From positions 1 to 64,000 of the forward strand of contig VXCM01001554.1 in the NCBI GenBank assembly GCA_014773175.1: 64,000 nt of DNA. Direction: 5' to 3'. The notes under the pieces were generated by a model. The model was not told the DNA's origin, made no database searches, and saw only the letters and a program-made list of their open reading frames with translations. Shown here in pieces: positions 1 through 10,185 of this stretch. Numbering within the stretch: position 1 is the stretch's first letter; each line of letters opens with the position of its first letter. This DNA comes from Lucifuga dentata. Taxonomy: Eukaryota; Chordata; Actinopteri; Ophidiiformes; Bythitidae. Made by a program: the position numbers and the translations under genes.

Positions 1-50
1 CGCTGTGGTGACCCCTGAAGGGAAAGCCGAAAGGAAAAGAAGAAGATGTT
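1..50. repeat. retroposon 3'-tail-like fragment
   Basis: The left edge holds a short GC-richer segment (GTGGTGACCCCTGAAGGG followed by AGCCGAAAGG-like bases) that ends in an AAGAAGAAG run. This looks like the 3' end of dispersed fish LINE/SINE elements with a GAA-type tail. The element is cut by the window edge, so its family cannot be fixed. The rest of 51-565 is AT-rich tdrd5 intron with nothing recognisable. Confidence 0.35.
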
Positions 51-565
51 ATACAAAATACAATTATAAATTACTTTCCAAAATAACACATCAGTGCAAT
101 TTAATAATGAAAAACACAAAACTAAGATAAAATCAATCTTTTAAAAGTGGATCATACTTGATTATACAAAACAGCAGAATCTTCGAAAAACCAAGATGGA
201 GCTTTGCCATTAAAACTGGAGGGTCTCTGTAGGCATTTTGTTGCCTGTGGTTCTCTTACATAATTTTTATTGCCATAGTGCTGAGCTGCATCATCTTTTA
301 CAAAATTCTGTACCTGTATTTGTGTTGCACCCACAATTTATGAGCCAGATTTGTGTCTGAATCTGTTCTTGTTTGTGTTTGACTACTTGTAAATGAAAGT
401 TTCCAGATTACAGGCAATGAACTTGGCAAAATGATGCACGCTGAGCATTTGTAATATGATTGATCAGGAGTTATTTTTGTCACTGAATTAACTTTGTAAT
501 GTCTCAGTGTAAAAGTTGCTATTAGTACAGTTGTCTTTACTGGTTTTGCTTTTATTCTATATCAG

Positions 566-1747
566 CTTGAGGAAGAACTTCGCCAGCATATCCTTGAGAA
601 CGGAGTTGCTGGCACCATCAGTCAAGAGCTGAAGGAAAAGCTACAAAAGGTATAACTACATAACTACACACTAGTTTATAAGCAGTTCAGCTAATAATGT
701 AACTTGAAGAATTATTTTGGTGTAGCAGGCGGTAATATTTTTTTTTACATAATTGGACTGAAGCTTTTGACATGTCTAGTTCTGAGAAAAACTCCTTAGC
801 AAAATCCTAAAAATACAAACTGCTGCAGAATTAATTTTTGGGAAACTGATGAAGACATTTTAAGAAATTATTCTACCACTAAAACATATTGTAAATATGA
901 ACTAGATATGTTTGTTTTTCACTTACTGGCATGAATTTACTCTACAGGTCGTAGGTCAGACCAGTGGTGGATTATTGGTACACGATCTGCCTGTTGAGTA
1001 CAAGGTAAAAAAAAAAAATCCTATCAAGAAAACACAAGTANGTACACGATCTGCCTGTTGAGTACAAGGTAAAAAAAAAAAATCCTATCAAGAAAACACA
1101 AGTAATTGTCACATTAGATAATTAAAGAAGTGCTGTTGACACTGGGAACCTGATACCTTTTCATTTGAAAGTCCAGATCCAATATTTCTAGAATGACATA
1201 CATTTATTTTACAGATTTTTTTATGTGTAGTTTTTACCGGCATCTGTTTTTAGATATGAAATGCTCATTACTTATTACGTAACTCATTCAGTCACTCAGA
1301 CATGCACATGGCTCATCTAATGCTCATTGGGGACTTCTACATAGGACATAACCTGCTTCACTGAGTCACCTCAGTGCAACCTTTGCGAGCATTAGTCACA
1401 CTGTAAGACTTACTCATGGCAAATTCTTAACCGAGTATTAGAGTCTTAATTAATTTAGTTTTGTAATATTGCATTCCAGGTCAATATAGACAGTGTTGCA
1501 CATGATTGAAAACCACTAATATCATTGGATCTAGAATGGACTGTAGCAGAATGAGCGTAAACATGTGCCTTTTCTGCTTTTCAGAGGCTGTACGGTGAGG
1601 AGCTGCCCCTGCAACAGAGCGGCTTTGTCAGTGTCACTGAGCTGGTGGGCGCCATGAGTGACATCTTCCACCTGAAGCCTGTTGGAGATAAGGACAGGCA
1701 CCATTTGATAGTCATGGATATCCAGGACAGCATCAACATGCAATCAG
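566..1747 (+). CDS. tdrd5: tdrd5 exons encoding the last LOTUS (OST-HTH) domain
   Basis: Exons 566-649, 948-1004 and 1585-1747 encode about 101 residues of the winged-helix LOTUS fold. The first starts [13 protein letters not shown], the second ends in [11 protein letters not shown], and the third continues [14 protein letters not shown] and ends phase 1 after a beta-wing like HHLIVMDIQ. The motif of a helix, then LPxxYxxxYGxxLP, then a GFxSVxELVxAM helix is characteristic of LOTUS domains, which bind Vasa-type helicases or G-rich RNA in related proteins. The second exon is followed by a 63 bp copy of its own 3' half and donor across the N at 1041, which is probably an assembly artefact. Confidence 0.88.
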
Positions 1748-4526
1748 GTGTGCATCCATGACCAGTAACAGCCGTATGTATAGTGGCAAGAAAAACTAAG
1801 TGAATCATTTGGATTCATCTGGAACCACACATCAAATGTGATGTGATCTTCATCCAAGTCATAACAGCTGGCAAACATTAACAACAATTGTACTTTTTTG
1901 GACCATTCCTTCTTAGAAAACTGCTTCTGTTCACCAGTAGGTTCTGGGATTTCTTGCATGAACAGCCCTCTTGTGGTCATGGGTGGGATAACAGCTGAAC
2001 TTTGTTCTGGACTCTTTCCATACACAAATTTTCTTCTTTTTTTAGACCATTCTGTTATTGGTTTACTCGTGTTTTTGGGTTATTATCTTCTTGTGTCAAC
2101 CAACTTGTAATACATGAAGCTCCAGATATCAGACTGTTACCTTATGTATTATCTTATGCATATTTATGAATGATTGGTAGTTTTTGAATAATCAGGAATT
2201 CTTTTTTTATCTCTTTCTGTTTTGTCTGTAGGCCCGGATGAGAATGAGAATTCTGACAATATGAAGACATTGTGTAAAAGCCACTACTTCAGCTGTGGAG
2301 AGTCTCCTTGGGAAGACAAAGTGGAGGGAGATGATTCTACAGATGATGACCAGAACCAAGAGATGGAGCTCAATAATAACATCAAGACCCAAGAAATGGT
2401 TAAACATCTTATTATCATGTTATTATTTAATTTATTTATTTTTTTTTTTATGGACATGGTCAAGCATTTGTTCTTTAACTTTAAGGTATACACTTGGTAT
2501 CAAAGCTTAAATGATTGTAGCATCTCTGTTTATAGGTATTTATTAGCAAAACACGATGGTTTTAGTAATCTTGTATGGTTTCTTCCTCTGTGAAACTGGT
2601 AATTCTTCCTAATTGTCCCTGTTTATCATCCTCCATTCTATCGTGTATGTGTGTCAAGAGTAATGTGTCCTATGTAGAGGCCCAGATACATTAGCTAACT
2701 GTCTAATCTGATTGAGGGCCATTGTGTGTGGTGATGTGCTGCCAGTGTATTGCCATGTTTTTTTTTTTGTTTTTTTTCTGGTTCGCAGGCTGATACATGT
2801 ATGTATCTAAAATGTTGATAGTTGGCCATGTTTATAGATTAAAACATCTTGTAACCTATTAGTATTTATTAGCTGCACAGTAGAATATTATATAACAGTG
2901 ATACACTGTCTGTCTGCCTGCAGATATCAGAGATATACCCCACTATTCAGGTGCATCGCAGCACGATGGTGCCACCAGATGCCCTGCAGGGTCAGCGGCT
3001 CAAAGGACCAACGCACCGTGGCCCTCGGGAGCTTATAGAGGTCCTGGTGGAGCACATCGAGTCACCTGGACATTTTTACATTCGCTTCAGCGAGAGCGAG
3101 GAGGCCCGAGCATTGGAGGACATGATGATTGATATGAGGTTGTGGACTGCTTCCAGAGTTTAATGTCAAAAGATAAACTGGTAACACTTCCTCTGTCATA
3201 TAGCTTAATTGTTAATACATTATCAGGACTACAAATTACCCATATCACATTTCACTGAGTAATTTGTTTCACTTGTAGTATCAAAAGTACCAGAATGCCG
3301 CATAAAAATGTTAAAAATAGTTGTCTCTGAATTGACTGGATAATACCAAGAACAGAAACAAACTGCATCAGCGAAGTTAAACATTATAGTTATGAAACAC
3401 CACAACATTATCTCCCAAAAGATTTGACTAAACACTGTTCATTCCTTTACAGTTGTCCTTCCCTGACATCTTGTCATCTTACTTGTCCATCTCCTCCAGG
3501 CGATGCTACACCTCTCCTGAGGTGTCAGAGCGATACCAGCTCCCAGAACGATTTGTACGCCAGGGGCAGGTCTGCATTGTATCGCCGAAGGGAATGTGGT
3601 TCTACCGTGTGGTAATCCACCAGGTCATCAGTCCCACGCAGGTCGAGGTCTACTACATTGACTTTGGAGACTTAACCATTGTGCAGAGGACAAGCCTCAA
3701 GTTCCTCAAGTAAGGCATCACAAGCGGACTGTGAGTGAATGTAAAGTGAACAGGACCTGACATGGTGACTGAGCACGTTGTTTCTTGTACTATTCAGTCT
3801 CTCTCTCTCTCTGTTTGGTCAGGTCCTACTACTCAGTGCTCCCAGCACAAGCTGTTCCATCAATGCTCACTGGAATCAAACCCACCACTGTAAGATTGAT
3901 ATTTTACCTAATATTTACAATATTTTACTTAGAAACTGTAATTATTTTACAAAGTACCACCTTCTTGTTGTTACCACAGTTTGGAGTCGTATCCTGCATC
4001 CATCCTGCATTAATATTGTGTGGATGTGCAGACAGTTGTACTTGGCTTTGTATATATATTATCTTAGATATACACCAACATCAAGATCAACAAAGACATT
4101 ATGATCATTTACATGTTCCACAAACATAATGAAATACAAAAAAACTAGTGAGGTGTATTTATACTGTTGAAATATTAAATGTGAAAATGTTTTGTCAGTA
4201 TCCTATACAAGGATTAGTGTTAACTGTCAGGCTGCCCAATTTTACACACTGTTACCATTTAGTTAGATAAATAAGAGTGATGTTGCTGTGGTTTTTCTCT
4301 CTCTCTCTCTCTCTCAGGGCTCATGGAGCACAGAGGCTACGGCTGCCTTTCAGAAACTGTGCTCTGATCGCACTCTAGTGGGCGCTTTGGACTGTTACAC
4401 CGGAGATGTCCTGCAGCTCTACCTGTGTGACACACACACCGATAACGATGTGTACATCCACACAGAACTACTGAGCCAGGGCCACGGGACAGCCTGCAGC
4501 CCAGCAGCAATGGCAGCAGTCAGTCT

Positions 4527-4566
<40 letters not shown>

Positions 4567-4593
4567 GAGTAANGCAATGGCAGCAGTCAGTCT

Positions 4594-4633
<40 letters not shown>

Positions 4634-7600
4634 GAGTAACATACATACAGTATGCATTCAGAAATTTCTCTTCTTTCTCAGCTGTGTTTCCAGTTCAGCC
4701 CTGTTAGTCTCTACCTTGGGGAGGGGCTGGGTGACTTGCCAAGTCAAGAAGAGGAGGCCACGCTCTGCTCCATGCCAATGATCACACTTCAACCTTCGCT
4801 GTCAGCTGCACTCAAGGCAGTACACACACACACACACACGCCTCCATCAAGATAGTTGCAGACATGATATGTAACTATTCTTATAGGCTGCAGCATAGCC
4901 AATTGAATGTTTGAGAATGTACATTCACACAGTTGGAAAGTCATTATTGCTGATGGCCATTAAATAAACCCACAGCAGCAGGCTTTAATTGCTTCTGGAT
5001 TACAAGATAGTTTTCCTTAAATGTTAGCGAGTGGAATGTCTGATGCACTCCACAGTAACAAGATGCTTTTTTTTTAATCCCTTGAAAGTTAGTTAACTTG
5101 CACGGTGTTTAAATCTGGGAGAAAACTGATGNGGGGGAACCAATATGGCCGGCAATGACAATTTGATTGGACAAGATAGAGGACATTAAAATCGGGGAAA
5201 ATAATAGAACAATAAAATCACAAGAGAAATAATTGAGGCAACAGTAAACCTGCATGAATAATGTAGACACCCTCTGGACCAACCGGTTAATAAATTAAAA
5301 GGCCTCAGGAGAAAATACCTCAAATAAACTGTATTAGCAGCATCATTTAGAATAGCTGAAAGTGTGCATCTATGACATTGTAGTTACTGTTTCATTGTAC
5401 TGGATGTATAATGAGTGCTTGACAGCCAGACAGACTGAAGGATGGAACAATCTGAGGGTTACAGTAAATCCGTAGGTAGATGAATTATGAATGTGTCACT
5501 CCTCATCAAAGGCCCTGCAAAGGGCATTCATAAATTCATAAATCACAATACTAAGCTCTGAGGTGGTTTAAAATCATCCACAAATGAGTTCTAGAAGAAC
5601 ATTACAATACAAAGTAACTGCTCAAGCTAATTAAAGCCATAAAAATGTATTTCCACTGTCATTGTCATGTATTATGTGGTTTATTGATGGCAAAAAAAAT
5701 TTATTTCCCTTATGTTGACTGCAACACATCAAAATATTACAAAGAATTATTTTAACAGATAAAGAAACACATTTTTGATCAATCTTCTTTTCAGACTTTT
5801 AAGATTTAAAGCCCATTCATTAATAATACAATAATTACCTGCTAGTATCACTGACAAGTTTCCATCAAAATAATTCAAATTTAAAACAATGTGTTGAATG
5901 TGTAATTTTAATGGTTTGCTGAATCAGCGCTAAAACACAATGCCAGCAGTTGTGAATTAAGATCACAGTACAGTCAGACATGTTGATGAATTATGAACTT
6001 GAAGAAATGGAAAGTTTCTTTGTGTTTCAGGTTGATGAGAAAGAGCTGCCAGAGCTGGAGGTTATTGAGGACGGTGAGGTCCACCCCCCCACCCAGGTAT
6101 GACCATGACCTTCATTAATGGTAATAATCGGGCCAGTAGTTAGATCCACACCTGTCAACACTCCTGTGTTTCCCAGGTTTCCCCCGTATTTTCACCCTTT
6201 CTCCTGCCGTGCTTCCATTTGGTGATTTCTCCCATAAATCTCCCGCATTTTGACAGTTATACAGAATCGTAATTGGCTCAATCAAGTTGTTTCGGTCTTC
6301 CAAGTGGGGCGTGCTTGCCAGGGGACACCTGAAGCCAAGCGGAACCAAACATGATTGAAACAGTTTCTTGTGAGAGCAATAAACAAACATAATATCGTCA
6401 TGCTAGCAAAGCTTTCAAAGAGAGAATAAGATCAGGTTGGGTTGGGTCCCGGGGAGTCGTGTCCCAGAAAATCTCCTGAATTTTCAAAGCTGAATGTTGA
6501 CAGGTGTGGTCAGTATATGCGCTGTCTAAAGTTATCAGTTTCTGTAATAGATGTTAATCATTGTTCTATCAGCTGTGGATGCTCAGGTGTTTATGGTTTA
6601 GCATTTATAAATGATTTGAAGGATGGTTGTAGCTTAATTTGTTTGGTTTACTCTTTAAATTTGCCTTGAGTATGATTTCTGACAGTTTGTACACACATGT
6701 GATGTCAGTGTGATAACCTGCTTTAAATGAAGGATAAATTAGGAAAAACTAGTGCTGGCAATCTAAAAAGTATTCCCCCATAGGGTTTACAAAAACAGAA
6801 TAATGTGACAAGTTAATAAGTCCATTCCTGTCTTTTTTTTTTTCAGGGAAATGCAGCCAACCTTTTAAAAGATCTGCAAAGTGAACAAACCCAAACCTCA
6901 GTCTACAACCCGACTTTCACCCACTCAGCAAGTCCAACCTCCAGCCCCAACAGACCTCCAGACTTGATTCAGCCAATGATGAACCCAGCTCAATGCCAAG
7001 ATGATCAGAAAGTGAGGAGGCTCAATTTGTGTTTGTAATTTGTTTCATTTAGTACATTTTCTGAAATAGATGGGTATATATGACTGAACTGGACAGCAAC
7101 AAGCCCTAAAAGCACACAGCGAACTGGGCATTCCAATCTGGGAAAAACGGGGAAAAAAACTATCATTAAATGTCATGTTTTCTGGCTTCAGTGGCTCGAA
7201 TAATAGTCAAAAACTTTTGCTTATTTTAGCAAAGTTTTCAGTAGCCTACAGTGGGGTCCAAAAGTCTGAGACCACATTGAAAGTTGTGAAGTTGAAGTTG
7301 TGATGTTTCCATGTAAATCTGGAAATAATCAGAAAGTCTGACATCACAAGAAGCTCTTTGGAACATCGTCAAATCATGCTGGGATAACTTGGCTCATCAG
7401 GTTTTGCACAAACTTGTGGAGTCCATGCCAGCTGGAGTGATGCTGTCATTAAAGCAAAAGGGGGGGCATACCAAATACTAAAATAGTCTGAAATTCATGT
7501 ACATTTTTCAAAAATTCAACTTTTCACTCAAATTGTTTAGATGATATCATTTGTAATGAAAAAGCTTTTATTTAAATTCAAAAAGAATGCAAAATAGAAT

Positions 7601-9713
7601 AATTTTCACAGTGGTCTCAGACTTTTGGACCATACAATACATGTTCTTCTGAAAACCAAATTTTAGTCATCATTGCTCCATTTGTGGTTCTGAGGAAATT
7701 AACAGCCATACAGTGTGTAGTTGAAAATGGGTTCGTGAATTGGATAAAGTTAAAAAGACTCACAATATTGAAAGTTTGAGCTGGAAAACTTTTTACTTTC
7801 ATCTCAGGAGAAGATCCAAATTATGTTTTGTTTTATTATTTTCTCAGTTTTATATAATATTTTAAGTACTGTTGTAAAGATGTTTTCAAATTAAATTTTT
7901 CAAATTAATTCAGATCTGATTGATTCTATTTGAAAACCTTTGTCTCGTGTGATTGAGAAATATCCCAAATCTTGTCAGTATGGCTCAGCCAAACCCAAAA
8001 TATTTTTTAATTAATTATATTTAATTAATAATTGGATTTATAATTATACGAACTGCATCTCTTAACAGTGGGTTAAGAACCTTAAGAAGCGCTGTGCACC
8101 AAATACAGATTGGATTTTTGAACAGTAATTTTAATGAAGTTAACCACATGTTTAATCATGTTTGTTCAGCATCTGTTTTTCCTCTTACAAACCTGTTGCT
8201 TAATAAACTAAATTTGATGCCTGTAATGCAACATTCAACAAACACAGCAGCCATCTGCTATCTGTTATTTTTGCGATACGTAGTGATGGCGTTGTGTAAC
8301 ATAATGAGCATTTCACCTTACAGCAAATGCAGCCATACCAAATCCGTGCTCACGTTGGGTGGGTCAGCACCTGAATCTTTCTCATAATGACTGCAGGCGT
8401 GTTGCACCACTCAAACAGCGACCTGTGAGTGAACCTGTGTTGACAGGATTAAGTTTCATGAAGGATGAAACCGAGTTGCTGCATGGATGCAACTCCTCAG
8501 ACAAATAAAAATCCAGACTTCACAATTAACTATGATGTCATCCAGTCAGCAAGCCAGACACTCATGCCAGGCACCAATAGCATCTGTTGTGTTTTCTAAT
8601 TTCATCCCTATTTGTCATCTTGGTTGTCATTTCTCCCCAGTCAGCTCCGCCCCCCTGGGACAGCCAATGGACTGCTGGCGTAATGGTTCATTTAGGAGAA
8701 AACAAATTGCATTAATCTTCCCCACCAACTGTGCTGTTCCATATTACTAAATGAGAGCGGGGGCGGGTTGAGGGTTATGGTTTCTTCTCAGGTCCTAGAA
8801 ATTACTATACTGCACTACCTCTTAAAGGGCCATAACTGTGATTTTGTATGTTTGAGCCCAGTAAACACAGCCTGCACACACAACCACTTTCAAAATGTTG
8901 CGGTGAATATTAGAAGTGTTTTTCCTACCTTCCAGATTGTCATTGGTTTCAGTTCATTCATGTACACTCTTGAAATCAACTTGTAGAGACTTAAAACATG
9001 CTTGACATAAATAATTCATCACAACAAACAAAATGTTTATTAATTTTTGACAATGTAATTTTAACATTTCAACATGGATTCAACAAACTAATCAGAAGAA
9101 AATGTGTCTCTGCCAGGGAATATAGTCCTATAAGAAGACTACTATTATTGAGAAATTAAAATGATTGTACCTTCTACAATCTTGCCTAAGTGTTAGCAGG
9201 CAAAACATTGAATTTTAAGGTGGGTGTATTACCTGAACATTTGATTTTGAAAGATCTGATTTACGTTGATTTCAATCTAATTAAGGTGTTTACATGCTGT
9301 CTGAAAACAATCGATTTATTGCCTTAATCTGGGTATAATTGAAGTTTTAACTTGCATGTAATTCACTATAACAAACATAAAATCAAACACTGTGAAAAAA
9401 AAAGATTAGAAATGATATTTCAGGAAAATGAAAATCACTCTAGATTTAAGGTTTTGTAAAGAACTTTGAAAACTGAATACTGAGATTTTTGTTTTATGGT
9501 CTTAAAAGACATATGAACTCTGCTTTCAGACACTGAGCCCGACCTATCCCGCACTTCCACCCTGCATGGAACCCACTTCCTGCCAAGCCGCTGCAGAAGA
9601 GGAGCAGCGCTGTCCTGAAGTCACAGCCCCTTTAATGTTCACGCCACCTCCCGTCTTCAGGACCCTGAGCTTCCACACCCCAGGCCTGCCTCACATCCAG
9701 GACTGTTCTCCAG
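566..9713 (+). CDS. tdrd5: tdrd5 (Tudor domain-containing protein 5), 3' portion of the gene
   Basis: Twelve exons read in one continuous frame: 566-649, 948-1004, 1585-1747, 2232-2398, 2924-3138, 3500-3709, 3823-3889, 4318-4518, 4682-4819, 6031-6096, 6847-7011, 9530-9713 (1717 nt, 572 codons plus one base). Every junction has AG/GT borders and the phases match. Order of domains: last LOTUS/OST-HTH domain, acidic linker, extended Tudor domain, then a low-conservation Pro/Ser/Thr-rich tail. LOTUS plus a single Tudor fits TDRD5; TDRD7 also has LOTUS but carries several Tudor domains, and adjacency to fam163a is as in human 1q25. TDRD5 family proteins act in germ granules (chromatoid body/nuage) in retrotransposon silencing and spermatogenesis. 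The 5' exons with the start codon and earlier LOTUS domains are left of the window. The true terminal exon is uncertain (see 9992-10185). Confidence 0.9.
978..1104. repeat. 63 bp direct duplication joined by one N (assembly artefact)
   Basis: Bases 978-1040 are repeated exactly at 1042-1104 with a single N between. The unit includes the last 27 nt of a tdrd5 exon, its donor and intron sequence. Three other single-N joins in the window show the same structure with 63-67 bp units, which points to overlapping contig ends joined without merging. Confidence 0.85.
2232..2398 (+). CDS. tdrd5: tdrd5 linker exon between LOTUS and Tudor
   Basis: One 167 nt exon (phase 1 in, phase 0 out) encodes about 56 polar residues with an acidic cluster (EGDDSTDDD) after a Cys/Trp-containing stretch (CGESPWED). 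It has no recognisable fold and is probably a flexible linker. The donor is GTTAAA after ATG, weaker than the neighbouring donors, but the phase connects exactly with exons on both sides. Confidence 0.75.
2924..3889 (+). CDS. tdrd5: tdrd5 exons encoding the extended Tudor domain
   Basis: Exons 2924-3138, 3500-3709 and 3823-3889 join in frame (phases 0/2/2/0). They encode an SN-like flank ([21 protein letters not shown]) followed by a Tudor core with a basic entry ([16 protein letters not shown]) and the diagnostic YYIDFGD turn. They end in a VLPAQAVP segment typical of the helix after extended Tudor cores. Aromatic residues W/F/Y/Y and the acidic D-F-G-D turn are in place for a methyl-arginine cage, so binding to dimethylated PIWI-family proteins or partners is plausible. 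That function is inferred from the family. Confidence 0.9.
4318..4819 (+). CDS. tdrd5: tdrd5 exons after the Tudor domain
   Basis: Exon 4318-4518 (67 codons) starts [15 protein letters not shown] and contains [20 protein letters not shown], a pattern seen in the C-terminal half of extended Tudor domains. Its donor (gca|GTCAGT) lies at the edge of a CA microsatellite; reading through would add a Thr/His run and a stop. Exon 4682-4819 (46 codons) encodes a segment like [16 protein letters not shown]. Its acceptor is ambiguous: AG at 4680-4681 or AG at 4692-4693, both in frame, differing by four residues (LCFQ). The donor at 4820 is followed by another CA repeat. The stretch 4507-4572 is duplicated across the N at 4573. 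Confidence 0.75.
4507..4639. repeat. 66 bp direct duplication with CA microsatellite, joined by one N
   Basis: Bases 4507-4572 recur at 4574-4639. The unit holds the last 12 nt of a tdrd5 exon, its donor, and a (CA)n array ending in CAGACAGAG. It is probably an unmerged contig overlap rather than a real duplication. Confidence 0.85.
6031..9713 (+). CDS. tdrd5: tdrd5 C-terminal region exons
   Basis: Exon 6031-6096 (22 codons, starts [16 protein letters not shown]), exon 6847-7011 (55 codons, rich in Ser/Thr/Pro/Gln) and exon 9530-9713 (61 codons plus one base, rich in Pro/Cys) all have clean acceptors and donors with compatible phases (0/0/0/1). The composition is that of a disordered tail and I recognise no domain. 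The long intron 7012-9529 carries a Tc1 remnant and one copy of the TTAA MITE family. Confidence 0.65.
6146..6509. mobile_element. non-autonomous DNA transposon with 15 bp TIRs
   Basis: CCACACCTGTCAACA at 6146-6160 is matched exactly in inverse at 6495-6509, bounding 364 bp inside a tdrd5 intron. The ends resemble hAT-type termini (C-A-x-x-CCTGTCAAC), but I see no clear 8 bp target duplication and no transposase frame. It is therefore a MITE or internally deleted copy. Confidence 0.55.
7249..7637 (+). mobile_element. internally deleted Tc1/mariner element
   Basis: The left end, preceded by TA, reads CAGTGGGGTCCAAAAGTCTG. The right end carries its inverted partner (CAGACTTTTGGACC at about 7618-7631), slightly decayed at the very tip. 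These are typical fish Tc1-like terminal repeats. At about 390 bp, against roughly 1.3-1.6 kb for an intact element, most of the transposase is gone. It lies in the tdrd5 intron 7012-9529. Confidence 0.85.
7359..7481 (+). pseudogene. Tc1 transposase C-terminal remnant
   Basis: A 40-codon open stretch ends in TAA at 7479-7481. It contains [11 protein letters not shown] and ends KQKGGHTKY, the hallmark C-terminus of fish Tc1 transposases. The catalytic DDE region is absent, so it is inactive. It supports the family assignment of the surrounding element. Confidence 0.8.
8822..9255 (+). mobile_element. TTAA MITE family, copy A (right end lost)
   Basis: Begins TTAAAGGGCCATAACTG, then the shared body: a TTTGAGCCCA motif, a CTTCCAGA..TTGGTTTCAGTTCA motif, CTGCCAGGGAATATAGTCC, and the TTTAAGGTGGGTGTATTACC motif. 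Similarity to the other copies stops near 9255 and the right TIR is missing. It lies within the tdrd5 intron. Confidence 0.75.
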
Positions 9714-9902
9714 GTACACACACACACACAATTTATTTTCTAACAAGTGCACAAGAGAAGTCATTTAATTTGTATATGAAGAGAAAATTATGATACATAC
9801 AGTATATAATACTATCACTGTGATACTTAAAATATTTAAGTCCTTTAAAAAATGGTCATCTCATCTCGTTGTGGAACACAAGTCTTAACACACATACAGA
9901 GA

Positions 9903-9905
<3 letters not shown>

Positions 9906-9938
<33 letters not shown>
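9906..9938. repeat. (CT)n microsatellite
   Basis: An uninterrupted CT array of about 33 bp about 50 bp upstream of the candidate terminal tdrd5 exon; on the + strand it extends the pyrimidine context of that acceptor. Confidence 0.95.
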
Positions 9939-9939
<1 letters not shown>

Positions 9940-9991
9940 ACACTCACAATCACACATTTCTAATTTCTTTTCTCATTTTCTAATTATACAG

Positions 9992-10185
9992 TGACCTTCA
10001 TCAACCTGCACATACGTACTGTACATGCATACACTCTAACACACGTGCGCACACACACAGACATACACAAGCCTTGGATGAAATTAGAGTGTGTCCATGG
10101 AGGCAGAGAGGACGTATTGATTTCCATCCTGCTGGTCACGGTGGTGGATGTACCTGCACTGAGAACCCGACACAGATTCAATTAG
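9992..10185 (+). CDS. tdrd5: candidate terminal exon of tdrd5 (uncertain)
   Basis: A pyrimidine-rich tract ending in TATACAG gives a good acceptor at 9990-9991. Joining from the phase 1 donor at 9713 gives an open frame of 64 codons that ends in TAG at 10183-10185. The first third is CA-repeat-derived (alternating His/Thr), and the second part (ECVHGGREDVLISILL) is not recognised. It could be a real, fast-evolving C-terminus, or a chance frame with the real last exon elsewhere in 10-19 kb. No strong polyadenylation signal follows closely. Confidence 0.3.
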
